From contig CBDUST010000108.1 in assembly GCA_965369945.1 (NCBI GenBank), forward strand, positions 1 to 13,079: a stretch of DNA of 13,079 nt, written 5' to 3'. Below are positions 1 through 7,425 of the stretch, one piece after another (position 1 is the stretch's first letter; each line of letters starts with the position of its first letter). The DNA comes from JADFNO01 sp965369945 (lineage in GTDB: Bacteria > Planctomycetota > Phycisphaerae > Phycisphaerales > SM1A02). The position numbers and the translations under genes are program-made. The notes beneath the pieces are model-generated. The model was not told where the DNA came from. It saw only the letters and a program-made list of their open reading frames with translations, and ran no database searches.

Positions 1-768
1 CCTCGCAACTACATCTTCCGCTCGCGCGAGTTTGAGCAGATGGAGATGGAGTTCTTCTGTCACGAGTCCGAAGCGACCAAGTGGTACGACTTCTGGGTGC
101 AGACGCGCCTGGATTGGTGGAAATCGCTGGGCATCACAAGCGACAACCTCGTGCGGCGCGAGCACGAAGCCGATGAACTCTCGCACTATTCAACCGCGTG
201 CGCGGATGTTGAATACCGCTACCCCTTCACCGCCCCCGGATTCGGTGAGTTGGAAGGCATCGCCCATCGTGGTTGTTATGACCTCACTCAGCATCAAGAA
301 CATAGCGGCGCGAAGCTGACGTACTTCGATCAAGAGCGAAACGAGCGTTACCTGCCGCACGTGATCGAACCGGCTGCGGGACTTAGCCGCGGCGTGCTCG
401 TTCTTCTCTGTGAAGCCTATACACCCGATCCCGAACGTCCGAGCAAGGTGTACATGAAGTTCCACCCACGCATGGCGCCGATCAAAGCGGCGATATTCCC
501 GCTGGTCGCCAAGGACGGCATGCCGGAGGTCGCACAGAAACTCTACGACGAGCTGCGCACCAAGCACGCGGTGCAGCTTGATGTGAAGCAGAACATCGGC
601 AAGCGTTACGCCCGGATGGACGAAGCGGGTACGCCGTACTGTTTCACAATCGACGGCCAAACGCTCGAAGATCAAACCGTCACCGTTCGCGAGCGCGACA
701 CTTTGAGCCAAGAGCGGATCAACATCGATCAGGTCGCGTCATATCTCGCGGACAGGATCGGCGGCTGA
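1..768 (+). CDS. glyQS: Glycyl-tRNA synthetase, single-chain type, C-terminal part (5' end outside window)
   Basis: This enzyme charges tRNA-Gly with glycine in the cytoplasm. The 255 visible residues are the second half of a class II, alpha2-type synthetase. Early on come FRSREFEQMEMEFF and later the motif 3 region EPAAGLSRGVLVLL (about residues 121-134). The last ~110 residues are the anticodon-binding domain, with GKRYARMDEAGTPYCFTID and QTVTVRERDTLSQ, both strongly typical of the family. The frame is open from base 1 and ends at TGA 766-768, so the start and motifs 1-2 lie to the left of the window. The bacterial alpha/beta heterotetramer form is excluded because catalytic and HGTP-anticodon segments share one chain. 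No convincing terminator follows; the AT-rich stretch 805-845 leads into the marR promoter. Identification is firm. Confidence 0.96.
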   Translation, partial: PRNYIFRSREFEQMEMEFFCHESEATKWYDFWVQTRLDWWKSLGITSDNLVRREHEADELSHYSTACADVEYRYPFTAPGFGELEGIAHRGCYDLTQHQEHSGAKLTYFDQERNERYLPHVIEPAAGLSRGVLVLLCEAYTPDPERPSKVYMKFHPRMAPIKAAIFPLVAKDGMPEVAQKLYDELRTKHAVQLDVKQNIGKRYARMDEAGTPYCFTIDGQTLEDQTVTVRERDTLSQERINIDQVASYLADRIGG

Positions 769-844
769 GGGCGGCTCGGAGCACAGCGTGGCCGTCCCGT
801 CATAGAAATTTTGTTCAGAAATCCACTTTTTTCTGGAAATCAAC

Positions 845-873
845 TTGACCCTAAGCCGATTGAGTTGTATATA
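845..873 (+). promoter_or_regulatory. Sigma70-type promoter of the marR gene
   Basis: TTGACC (845-850) and TATATA (868-873) are separated by exactly 17 bp, a near-consensus -35/-10 pair. The region just upstream (about 805-843) is AT-rich and could act as an UP element. The -10 hexamer lies wholly inside the palindrome at 864-877, so a bound repressor would block RNA polymerase. Promoter activity is inferred from sequence only. Confidence 0.72.
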
Positions 874-877
874 CAAC
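864..877. promoter_or_regulatory. Operator palindrome O1 (probable MarR binding site)
   Basis: GTTGTATATACAAC is a perfect 14-bp inverted repeat 19 nt before the marR start and superimposed on its -10 box. The identical 14-mer recurs before the next gene (1405-1418). Palindromes of this size overlapping their own promoter are typical of dimeric MarR-family repressors, so autorepression is the simplest reading. Binding by this regulator is inferred. Confidence 0.75.
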
Positions 878-896
878 ATACTGAAACTGGAATTTG

Positions 897-1364
897 ATGA
901 TGAGCAGTAGAACCATGACCTCCAAATCCACAGCGACAGCTCGACGAATCGCCGGCGAATGCCTGGCGGGACGGGCTCGGTTGATCAGTCGGGCGGTAAG
1001 TAGCATCTACGAAGACGCCCTGCGGCCGTACGGCATCACCACAGCCCAGATGGGAATCCTCGCGGCGGTAACCTCTTTGGGTCGGTCCCGCTCAAGCGAT
1101 GTCGCAAGGGTCTTATGTCTGGAAAAATCCACGCTCAGCCGCAATCTCGATCGAATGATCGACCACGCCTGGCTTGAGATCGTCTCGGGCGACGATGCAC
1201 GATCTCAACGGCTGCGCGCGACGAGCAAGGGCGCAAGGCTCGTGGAAAAGGTCGCTCCGGCATGGCAGACCGCCCAGCGCAGGGCGAAAACGCTCCTGGG
1301 CGAGAGAGGCGCCGCGACCTTGCAGCGCGTCGGCGACAAGCTCATGGCCGGAGACTCACCCTAA
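897..1364 (+). CDS. MarR-family winged-helix transcriptional regulator
   Basis: A dimeric winged-helix DNA-binding regulator of 155 residues, a normal MarR length. The N-terminal dimerisation helix is about 15-40. LRPYGITTAQMGILAAV (42-58) and the helix-turn-helix ending in EKSTLSRNLDRM (76-87), the recognition helix, follow. The wing carries DDARSQRLRAT (99-109), matching the family's D-x-R-x-x-x-L-x-x-T signature. Start choice is uncertain: TTG 894, ATG 897, ATG 900 and ATG 915 are in frame; the only ribosome-binding hint is GGA at 889-891, so 897 or 900 is favoured. The gene sits between two copies of one palindrome and is followed 71 nt later by an MBL-fold hydrolase, so it probably represses itself and that gene. 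Cys22 and Cys74 could sense thiol-reactive compounds, but this is speculation. The ligand is unknown. Confidence 0.9.
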   Translation: MMSSRTMTSKSTATARRIAGECLAGRARLISRAVSSIYEDALRPYGITTAQMGILAAVTSLGRSRSSDVARVLCLEKSTLSRNLDRMIDHAWLEIVSGDDARSQRLRATSKGARLVEKVAPAWQTAQRRAKTLLGERGAATLQRVGDKLMAGDSP

Positions 1365-1402
1365 TCAACGCGAGACCCTATTTCCTCTTTTATTTCACCA
1401 CA

Positions 1403-1420
1403 TGGTTGTATATACAACCA
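1403..1420. promoter_or_regulatory. Operator palindrome O2 before the MBL-fold hydrolase
   Basis: TGGTTGTATATACAACCA is a perfect 18-bp inverted repeat whose central 14 bp equal O1. It starts 39 nt after the marR stop and ends 15 nt before the hydrolase ATG, just ahead of the AGGAG ribosome-binding site. TATATA at 1409-1414 could be a -10 box, but no good -35 is visible (T/C-rich 1381-1392). O2 may control an internal promoter or act as a roadblock in a marR-MBL transcript. Confidence 0.75.
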
Positions 1421-1435
1421 CACAGGAGTAACACA

Positions 1436-2473
1436 ATGAACCGCAGAATCACGCAAACCACGAAAAGTGTCCAGATCGTCAGCCGTCTGTTCGCTGCAGC
1501 GATCGTCGGGCTAAGCTCGGCAAGTACATTGGCCCAGCCACCGATCGAATCGTTCCTGGCCGACGCGCCCGAAAGCTTCATTCCCCCGCCACTTCACCCA
1601 AATGGCGTGCAGCTCCAAACGAAGCAGCTTGGCGACGGGGTCTACGCGCTTCTTTCGGGTCTTCCAGCCGTCGACAACAGTGGCTTCATCGTGGGCGAGC
1701 GCGGCGTCTTGGTCATCGACGCCCAGATCAACGCTGAGATGGCCGGTCAGATCCAAGATGCTGTCCGCAGAGTTACCGACAAGCCCATTCTCTACTTGAT
1801 CAATACCAACTACCACGGCGATCACACGTTCGGCAACTACGCGTTCCCCAAGGAGACGCTGATCATTGCGCACCGTAACACGGCCAAGCACATGCAGCAC
1901 TTTGAACTGGAAAAGGAATTCATGTTGCCGACAGTGAACGACGATCGCTCGGTGTTTAGCGATGCTGAACTTCGCCTGCCTGATATTGCGTTCGACAAGT
2001 ATCTGCGACTCGACTTAGGCGGGCGATTCGTCGAGCTGCACTACTTCGGGCGCGGTAACACGCTGGGAGATACCGTCGTCTTTGAACCGCAAACGCGAAC
2101 CGCCTGGACCGGCAACCTCGTCGTCGGCGCCGGCACGATCCCGCCGATGTTCGACGGAGGCGTGGATCAATACCTCCAGACGATTTCGCGCTTCGCCCAG
2201 ACGCTGGAAGTAACAACGATCATCCCCGGCCACGGCGCGCCGGCGACGGCCGAAATCCTCGGGCGTTACCTTCGATATCTCAGCGATCTGAAGGCGTCGG
2301 TCCGCGGCGCGATTGATGCAGGCAAGACCGCCGATGCAGCGATCGCCTTGCTGCCGTTGAGTGCAGAGTACTTGCCTCCGCAAGATGCGCCCGAAGCGGC
2401 GTTGATTCCGTTCCTGCAAGGACTTCACAATTTGAACGTGCAGCGAACCTACCGAGACCTGATCGCGCGCTGA
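1436..2473 (+). CDS. Secreted MBL-fold metallohydrolase
   Basis: A 345-residue metallo-beta-lactamase-fold protein of unknown substrate, probably exported: residues 1-33 form a signal peptide (basic MNRR start, hydrophobic about 18-29, likely cut after STLA before Q34). The start is set by AGGAG (1424-1428), 7 nt before ATG. Fold landmarks are VLVIDAQ (91-97), metal motif NYHGDH (125-130), GRGNTLGD (205-212), TGNLVV (225-230) and PGHG (264-267). Against the usual HxHxDH / GxxHT / TGD pattern, the first His, the second-site His and the bridging Asp are all Asn here (N125, N208, N227); H127, D129, H130 and H266 remain. Related subfamilies with TNxH and GRGNT exist, so this need not mean loss of function. 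Regulation by the upstream MarR protein through O2 is likely. A beta-lactamase role is possible but unsupported. Confidence 0.88.
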   Translation: MNRRITQTTKSVQIVSRLFAAAIVGLSSASTLAQPPIESFLADAPESFIPPPLHPNGVQLQTKQLGDGVYALLSGLPAVDNSGFIVGERGVLVIDAQINAEMAGQIQDAVRRVTDKPILYLINTNYHGDHTFGNYAFPKETLIIAHRNTAKHMQHFELEKEFMLPTVNDDRSVFSDAELRLPDIAFDKYLRLDLGGRFVELHYFGRGNTLGDTVVFEPQTRTAWTGNLVVGAGTIPPMFDGGVDQYLQTISRFAQTLEVTTIIPGHGAPATAEILGRYLRYLSDLKASVRGAIDAGKTADAAIALLPLSAEYLPPQDAPEAALIPFLQGLHNLNVQRTYRDLIAR

Positions 2474-2505
2474 ACTGAGAGGTCCGACCTCGCCACCTAC
2501 CTCCG

Positions 2506-2536
2506 GTCGTCGCAGCCAAAGCTGCGGCGACTTTTT
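2506..2536 (+). terminator. Rho-independent terminator after the MBL-fold gene
   Basis: GTCGTCGCAGC (2506-2516), loop CAAA, GCTGCGGCGAC (2521-2531) form an 11-bp stem with one G-T wobble, followed by TTTTT (2532-2536). The stem lies 33 nt past the hydrolase stop. The T-run is only on the plus strand, so it does not serve as a standard terminator for the convergent dinB gene. Confidence 0.87.
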
Positions 2537-2544
2537 CTGCGCTA

Positions 2545-3699
2545 TCAACGGCCACGATGGATCGCGTCGGCGCCGAACTTCTGCTTGATCGTGTCGGTAA
2601 CGACGTCCAATCGATGGCTGCGATCATCCGTTCGTTGTGTAAACAGATTGAACTGTTCCGCTTCATCGGTGAATTGGCTTATCCCAACGCCGATTAATCG
2701 CACGGGCTGAAATCCTTTCGCGGCCCAGGCGTCAAACAGTTCGCGCGCTTTGGAGCAAATAAGATCCGTGCGATCGGTGGCCTCGTGAAGTGTCGCCGAT
2801 CGCGTAATGGTTTGGAACGCGCCGAACCGAATCTTCACCGTGATCGTTCTCCCTCGAAGATCACTCTTGCGCAATCGCATGGCCACTTTCTCGGCCTGAT
2901 TGCGCAGGACTTGGCGCACTTCGTCAGCATCACCGCGATCTTGCTCGAACGTCTGCTCTTGGCTGATGCTCTTTATAGCTTGGTCGGTGACAACCGGACG
3001 ATCATCTTCGCCGCGACAAAGTCGGTGGAGCCTTCGGCCGAGTGAACCGAAATGCGATTCAAGAATCTCACTTGGCCAAGCCTGGAGATCACCGAATGTC
3101 GCAATCCCGAAGCTGCGCAGTTTCTGTTCGGTGGCCGGTCCAACGCCCCACATCTTATTGATGGGTAGCGCCCGAAGCGTTCGTTGGATCGCATCAGGCT
3201 CGATCACGGTGAGTCCATCGGGTTTGTCCAAATCCGAAGCAAGCTTGGCGAGAAACTTGTTTGGAGCAACACCCACCGAGGCAGTTAGGCCCAACTCATC
3301 ATGTATGCGATGCTTGATTGTTGCGGCGATCGCTTCCGGCATGCCGAGTGATCGATCTACGCCGGTGACGTCCAAGAATGCCTCGTCAATACTCAACGGC
3401 TCAAGGAGCGGCGTAAACGACTGGAGAATAGCAAAGACCTGTCGTGACACTTCGCTGTAACGTGCATGGCGCGGCGGCTTTACGATGCGTTGTGGACACA
3501 ATCGCGTCGCGATCACCATGGGCTGGGCCGAATGGCAACCAAAGGCGCGGGCTTCGTAGGAGGCAGCGGCCACGACGCCACGCGGCCCGTCTGAGCCGAC
3601 CAGAACGGGCTTGCCTCTCAGATCGGGCTCATCGAGCTGCTCGATCGCTGCGAAAAAGGCGTCCATATCGACGTGGAGAATGGCTCGCAACTCAGGCAC
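2545..3699 (-). CDS. dinB: DNA polymerase IV (Y-family translesion polymerase)
   Basis: Pol IV extends primers past damaged template bases without proofreading. The 384 residues cover the whole family. The palm has HVDMDAFFAAIE (9-20, metal ligand D11) and SIDEAFLDVTG (103-113, D105 and E106); ASYEARAFG (46-54) is the nucleotide-binding Y-x-x-R. The HhH/thumb segment has INKMWGVGPATEQKL, and a little-finger domain follows. QFNLF (349-353) matches the beta-clamp-binding consensus closely and, unlike in E. coli, is followed by a ~31-residue tail ending in a KFG-containing helix, as in many DinB proteins. The start is GTG at 3697-3699 with no clear Shine-Dalgarno; it places the catalytic Asp at the usual distance. 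No LexA-type box was seen upstream. It converges on the MBL-fold gene. Confidence 0.95.
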   Translation of the reverse strand: MPELRAILHVDMDAFFAAIEQLDEPDLRGKPVLVGSDGPRGVVAAASYEARAFGCHSAQPMVIATRLCPQRIVKPPRHARYSEVSRQVFAILQSFTPLLEPLSIDEAFLDVTGVDRSLGMPEAIAATIKHRIHDELGLTASVGVAPNKFLAKLASDLDKPDGLTVIEPDAIQRTLRALPINKMWGVGPATEQKLRSFGIATFGDLQAWPSEILESHFGSLGRRLHRLCRGEDDRPVVTDQAIKSISQEQTFEQDRGDADEVRQVLRNQAEKVAMRLRKSDLRGRTITVKIRFGAFQTITRSATLHEATDRTDLICSKARELFDAWAAKGFQPVRLIGVGISQFTDEAEQFNLFTQRTDDRSHRLDVVTDTIKQKFGADAIHRGR

Positions 3700-3935
3700 G
3701 GTTCAATACTACCGCTGGCCGATCACAGCCGGGGCATCAACTGGCAGCTTTCACCGATGGTCGCATCCGCAACGATCTCTTATCTCAGCAAGAAGTTAGG
3801 ATGATTCTGCCAGCCAGCCCCACGAATGGTGAGGATTCGGTAGCATGTTACCTCTGCGAAAGGATTCGTAGGCCAGTGGGTCCATGCGGCCGATCGCGAG
3901 TGTAAGGGTCTTGATTTGACCAAGGAGAATCATCG
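3700..3935. other. Divergent intergenic region between dinB and the first bactofilin
   Basis: This 236-bp stretch must hold the promoters for dinB (minus) and the bactofilin gene (plus). I see no confident -35/-10 pair, LexA-like palindrome or conserved short gene. The only clear signal is AAGGAG at 3922-3927, the ribosome-binding site of the next gene. Confidence 0.5.
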
Positions 3936-4370
3936 ATGGTTGATACAAACTCCGAGTACGCCACGATCCTGGGTGCCGACGCAAAGTTCAAGGGCGATCT
4001 GTCCTTCAATTCGACGGCGAAGCTCATTGGCAGCTTTGAGGGGGCAATCAAAGCCAAGGGCAAGATTTTCATTGCCGATGGATCCAATTGCAAAGCGTCG
4101 GTGAGCGCCACAGAAATCGCCGTTGAGGGCCACATCCAAGGGGATGTTCAAGCGACTGAGCGCGTCGAGATTCTTGCCAGCGGCAGAATTACCGGCGACA
4201 TCATAGCTGCCAGAATGTCCATGGCGGACGGTGCGTCGATCGACGGCCATGTGCAGATCGGTCCCAACGGACAAGGGCCAGCCGGCCCGAAGGCCAGTAT
4301 GGACGCGGAAATGAAGCCCGGGGCGCGTACGCAATCGGTAAGCCCGGCCCAGGCTGCCAGAGTAAAATAA
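3936..4370 (+). CDS. Bactofilin-family polymer-forming cytoskeletal protein
   Basis: Bactofilins assemble without nucleotide into filaments that position envelope or division proteins. The 144 residues show the right-handed beta-helix core at about 10-108: short turns with regular Gly and hydrophobic spacing, such as ATILGADAKFKGDLSF, KLIGSFEGAIKAKGKIFI, EIAVEGHIQGDVQA and GRITGDIIA. The flanks are short and polar as expected, including a Pro/Gly/Ala-rich tail (109-144). The start is certain: AAGGAG at 3922-3927 lies 8 nt before ATG. A second, zinc-ribbon-bearing bactofilin begins 121 nt downstream on the same strand, so the two may be co-transcribed and co-assemble; that is inference. Confidence 0.92.
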   Translation: MVDTNSEYATILGADAKFKGDLSFNSTAKLIGSFEGAIKAKGKIFIADGSNCKASVSATEIAVEGHIQGDVQATERVEILASGRITGDIIAARMSMADGASIDGHVQIGPNGQGPAGPKASMDAEMKPGARTQSVSPAQAARVK

Positions 4371-4491
4371 GCGATCTCCGCGGCACACAACGACATAATC
4401 TCATGGACGCGGTGCTGTGTGTTCGATCATAACCCGAGCCGAGAGTGGCTTGGGGCACGTTGGAACCACATGGAGGTGGAACTAACCGACC

Positions 4492-4911
4492 ATGGCGAAG
4501 AAACCATCTGTCAGACGAAATATCCGTTGCTATCTGTGCGGTCGGCCGATGGAGGTCTCCTCCAAGACGATGAGCACGACGTGTCCCGGATGTAACCGCG
4601 CGATCAAGATCGAGGACGTGCTGGTCAAAAGTTACGTCCCGGTCAACGATCTGCAAACCTGTGGGCGGATCAAGGTCACCAAACGGGGCAGGATCGCGGC
4701 CAAACATATTCAAAGCGGCGATGGGATCGAATGCGAGGGATCGATCGAGGGGAGCATCGAATCGGAGGGGTGTATGCGACTCGGTCCGAAATCCAACTGG
4801 AAGGGACGGGCGTTACAGAGCCAATCACTGGCCGTTTCCGAGGGCGCGACGCTTCACGGAGATATCATCGTGCCGTGGTCGCGCGAAGAGAACCCGACCA
4901 CGAAGTCCTAA
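4492..4911 (+). CDS. Bactofilin-like protein with N-terminal zinc ribbon
   Basis: The 139 residues have two parts. Residues 10-40 form a compact zinc ribbon with two knuckles, CYLC (13-16) and CPGC (31-34). From about 50 to 127 there is a bactofilin-type beta-helix: CGRIKVTKRGRIAAKHI, GIECEGSIEGSIES, CMRLGPKSNWKGRAL and LAVSEGATLHGDIIV, with repeated short Gly-containing turns. The helix is shorter and more divergent than in the preceding bactofilin. The purine-rich GGAGGTGG (4472-4479) lies 12 nt before ATG, a rather long spacing, but no closer in-frame start fits. The zinc ribbon could bind nucleic acid or a partner and tether it to a bactofilin polymer; that role is inferred. The stop lies 5 nt from the stop of the convergent protease gene, with no terminator between them. 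Confidence 0.85.
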   Translation: MAKKPSVRRNIRCYLCGRPMEVSSKTMSTTCPGCNRAIKIEDVLVKSYVPVNDLQTCGRIKVTKRGRIAAKHIQSGDGIECEGSIEGSIESEGCMRLGPKSNWKGRALQSQSLAVSEGATLHGDIIVPWSREENPTTKS

Positions 4912-4916
4912 TTCGC

Positions 4917-5639
4917 CTACGTTGCCCCGGCGCCGGCGGTGGCAAACATCACCTGCCAACCGACCACATACACCGCGATATCAGCACAGATGTGGCTGAC
5001 GTAGCCAGGCCAGATCGAACGATAGCGCCAATACAGTGTCGACCAGACCGTCGCGCCGATCAGCAAACCGGCGCAGGAAACCAACGTGACATCCCAACCG
5101 ACGTAAGCGCGCAGCGCGACGACGTGATGGACGGTAAAAAGCGCCGCGCTCAGCAGCACCGCCGAGAAACCGGGTGCCAGTCGTTCACATTGGCCGAAGA
5201 CGAACCAGCGCCACACGTACTCTTCGATCGCAGCGTTGATCAGCACCACGTAGACCGCTGCCCCTATGTAGAACGTCTTGTTGTCGAAGCCGGCTTCGCT
5301 CAATGACGAGCGGAAAGACTCGGCGTCAATCCACCCGCGACCAATAAACGCATAAAAAAGGAGGATGACGGCAGCAATGGCCACACCCGTGCCGAGGCCA
5401 GCCATCAGCCCACCCTTGCGCAGCGGCGACAAACTGAACTTGCCACGCTCGATCAAAAGGTACCAAACGATCGGCAGCACAAGAAGCCACACCTTGCACA
5501 CGCCGTAAAGAACCTTCCCCAACACACCCGGGGCCCAGTACATCAAGACCGCCGCGCCGAGGCTCGGCACGGGAATCAGCAAGAGCAACGCCAGCAACGC
5601 GCGACGACTCGTAGTTCTCGTGTTGGCCGGCACGATCAC
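4917..5639 (-). CDS. CPBP-family intramembrane metalloprotease (CAAX/Abi type)
   Basis: An inner-membrane protein of 240 residues with about seven or eight hydrophobic segments, of the CPBP (Abi/CAAX protease) family. All three active-site motifs are present: EEYVWR (139-144, motif EExxxR), FTVHH (168-172, FxxxH) and HICAD (216-220, HxxxD). The start is taken as GTG at 5637-5639 because AAAAGGA (complement of 5645-5651) lies 5 nt ahead of it and it begins 29 nt after the M32 stop. An in-frame ATG at 5756 would add 39 residues, but these overlap the M32 coding region and look unlike a membrane protein N-terminus. It probably shares a transcript with the carboxypeptidase. Bacterial members process prenylated or other membrane peptides or help in bacteriocin self-immunity; the substrate here is unknown. 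Confidence 0.9.
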   Translation of the reverse strand: MIVPANTRTTSRRALLALLLLIPVPSLGAAVLMYWAPGVLGKVLYGVCKVWLLVLPIVWYLLIERGKFSLSPLRKGGLMAGLGTGVAIAAVILLFYAFIGRGWIDAESFRSSLSEAGFDNKTFYIGAAVYVVLINAAIEEYVWRWFVFGQCERLAPGFSAVLLSAALFTVHHVVALRAYVGWDVTLVSCAGLLIGATVWSTLYWRYRSIWPGYVSHICADIAVYVVGWQVMFATAGAGAT

Positions 5640-5668
5640 GGCGATCCTTTTGTCAGGCGCGGGCTCGG

Positions 5669-7228
5669 CTACAGACCGTATATTGGGCGCAACTTGCTTT
5701 CCAAATGCTTCATGAGCGGGTCGGCCGATAGCGGCTTGCCGGTCACGTGTTCGCACAGCTCCGCGGCACGGTAGCGCCGGCCGTGGCTGTGGACGTTCTC
5801 GTTCAGCCAGGTCTTGAGCCCGCCGAACTCGCCTCGCTCAAACTGCTCTTGCAGGTCCGGCACATCTTCGAGCGCCTTGTCAAATAGCTGCGCGGAATAC
5901 AGGTTGCCCAAGGTGTACGTCGGGAAGTAGCCGATGCTTCCCATCGACCAATGGATGTCCTGAAGACATCCGCGTCGATCGTCCGGCACGTCGAGCCCAA
6001 GGTACTCTTTGTACTTTTCGTTCCACGCGCCGGGAAGATCCCCCGGCGCTAGCTCGCCGGTCATCAGGAACCGTTCGATCTCGAAGCGGATCATGATGTG
6101 CATGTTGTACGTAGCCTCGTCAGCTTCGACGCGGATGAAGTCGGGCTTGACGATATTGGCTGCGCCATACAGCTCGTCCAGCGTGAACGAGCCCACCGCA
6201 GCGCCGAAGTACTCCGCCAGCTTGGGGTAGCACCACCTCCAGAACGCGCGCGATCGGCCGACCTGGTTTTCCCACATTCGGCTCTGGCTCTCGTGGATAC
6301 CCAGTGAGATATACCGCCCCATCGGCGTACCAATATGGTCCGCGGGCAGGCCCTGCTCGTAAATGCCGTGCCCCGATTCGTGCATCGTCGAACCCAGCGC
6401 ATCGAGCATGAAGTCGTCGCGGAAGCGTGTGGTCATCCGGACATCGTTGCGATGCGTGCCGCTGCAAAACGGATGGGTGGAGCGATCCAGCCGACCACGC
6501 GAATAGTCAAATCCGATTTGTTCAGATACGAAACGCACGAACCGTTCTTGCTGTTCGATCGGGAGCTTCAACTCGTTGAACGCATTGGAAGGCTTGGTAG
6601 AACTTGTGGCCAGATCGCTGATAAGCGCTGCGATTCGATCACGAAGCGGGGTGAAAACGGATTGGACGTCAGCGGCGGTGCAGCCGGGTTCATAGTCCTC
6701 GGCCAAAGCGTCCCACGGCTCGCCGCCCTCGGGCCATCCGTAACACTCAGCTTTGCGTCGAGTCAATGCAACAAGTTTTTCCAACCACGGTTGAAATCGC
6801 GCGAAATCAGAATCTCGCCTGGCCTCGGCCCACTCGTGTCGTGCAAGGCTGGTCGTTTTGGCTAACTCTTCGACAAGTTGAGACGGCACCTTGGTTGAAC
6901 GGTCGTATTCTCGGCGCGTCTCATGCACGTTCACAGCCGCGACGCTTCGCGGATCGGCCATCAGCGCATCGTCCGCCTCACACGCTGCGAGCAGTTCGCC
7001 GACTTGCCTGCTCGTCACATGATCGTGGTGCAACCTGGCCAATTGAGCCACCTGCTCACTGCGATACGCGAGGCCGTGGCTGGGCATCATCGTCTGTTGA
7101 TCCCAATCCAGAAGCGATAGGGTCGATCCCAGCAAGTCAGCCTGTTTGATCAGGTCGAGAAGTCGGCCGTACGGAGTCGTGGACTCAGCAGGCACGTTCG
7201 TCGCAGTTGCCGAAGAAGCGGTCGTCAT
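5669..7228 (-). CDS. Carboxypeptidase Taq (M32) metallopeptidase
   Basis: A cytoplasmic zinc carboxypeptidase removing C-terminal residues from peptides. The 519 residues match the usual ~500 for M32. The zinc motif HESGH is at 283-287 (E284 catalytic) and HESQSRMWEN (312-321) supplies the third ligand E313. Other family motifs are DRSTHPFC (248-255), IRVEAD (365-370) and GCLQDIHW (420-427), followed by GSIGYFPTYTLGNLYSAQ. The start at ATG 7226-7228 is chosen because AGGAAGG lies 8 nt ahead; an in-frame ATG at 7324 would add 32 non-conserved residues and run into the terminator of the upstream gene. The last residues, RPIYGL, end 29 nt before the CPBP protease gene on the same strand. Confidence 0.95.
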   Translation of the reverse strand: MTTASSATATNVPAESTTPYGRLLDLIKQADLLGSTLSLLDWDQQTMMPSHGLAYRSEQVAQLARLHHDHVTSRQVGELLAACEADDALMADPRSVAAVNVHETRREYDRSTKVPSQLVEELAKTTSLARHEWAEARRDSDFARFQPWLEKLVALTRRKAECYGWPEGGEPWDALAEDYEPGCTAADVQSVFTPLRDRIAALISDLATSSTKPSNAFNELKLPIEQQERFVRFVSEQIGFDYSRGRLDRSTHPFCSGTHRNDVRMTTRFRDDFMLDALGSTMHESGHGIYEQGLPADHIGTPMGRYISLGIHESQSRMWENQVGRSRAFWRWCYPKLAEYFGAAVGSFTLDELYGAANIVKPDFIRVEADEATYNMHIMIRFEIERFLMTGELAPGDLPGAWNEKYKEYLGLDVPDDRRGCLQDIHWSMGSIGYFPTYTLGNLYSAQLFDKALEDVPDLQEQFERGEFGGLKTWLNENVHSHGRRYRAAELCEHVTGKPLSADPLMKHLESKLRPIYGL

Positions 7229-7323
7229 TTCCACAGCCTTCCTAAATCGAGGACTCTTGAGCGATGACATGATACCGCGCCGGCAACCCCGATCCGAAGA
7301 ATCTCCAAGACCGTCGATGGGCA

Positions 7324-7358
7324 TAAGAAAACAGCGGCCGAGGGTGCCTCGGCCGCTG
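7324..7358 (-). terminator. Rho-independent terminator of the DUF1573-ankyrin gene
   Basis: CAGCGGCCGAGG (7332-7343) and CCTCGGCCGCTG (7347-7358) form a perfect 12-bp stem around GTG. Read on the minus strand the stem is followed by TTTTCTTA (7331 down to 7324). It lies 67 nt past the lipoprotein stop and insulates it from the M32 gene about 100 nt further on. Confidence 0.9.
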
Positions 7359-7425
7359 AGCGCTGGTTTACCAAGTTAGGTTGGGGCGGTGCCGAAGAGG
7401 ATCGCCGCCGCCGCTTCGAGAACGA

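Noticed and set aside
190..711. 173-codon minus-strand frame opposite glyQS
   Set aside because: Antisense shadow of a firmly identified synthetase; the translation resembles no family and is rich in Arg/Val as expected of a reverse-frame reading.
808..845. Possible hairpin CAGAAA...TTTCTG as a glyQS terminator
   Set aside because: The stem is only 6 bp and AT-rich with no separate T-run; more likely the AT-rich upstream part of the marR promoter.
1262..1435. 58-residue upstream extension of the MBL-fold protein
   Set aside because: It overlaps marR in another frame and covers operator O2, whereas ATG 1436 has a good AGGAG site and a signal peptide right at its start.
3930..4388. 152-codon minus-strand frame opposite the first bactofilin
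   Set aside because: Shadow of a clear beta-helix gene with a strong ribosome-binding site on the plus strand.
7229..7324. 32-residue N-terminal extension of the M32 carboxypeptidase
   Set aside because: Not conserved-looking, would begin within the upstream gene's terminator tail, and a better ribosome-binding site lies before ATG 7228.
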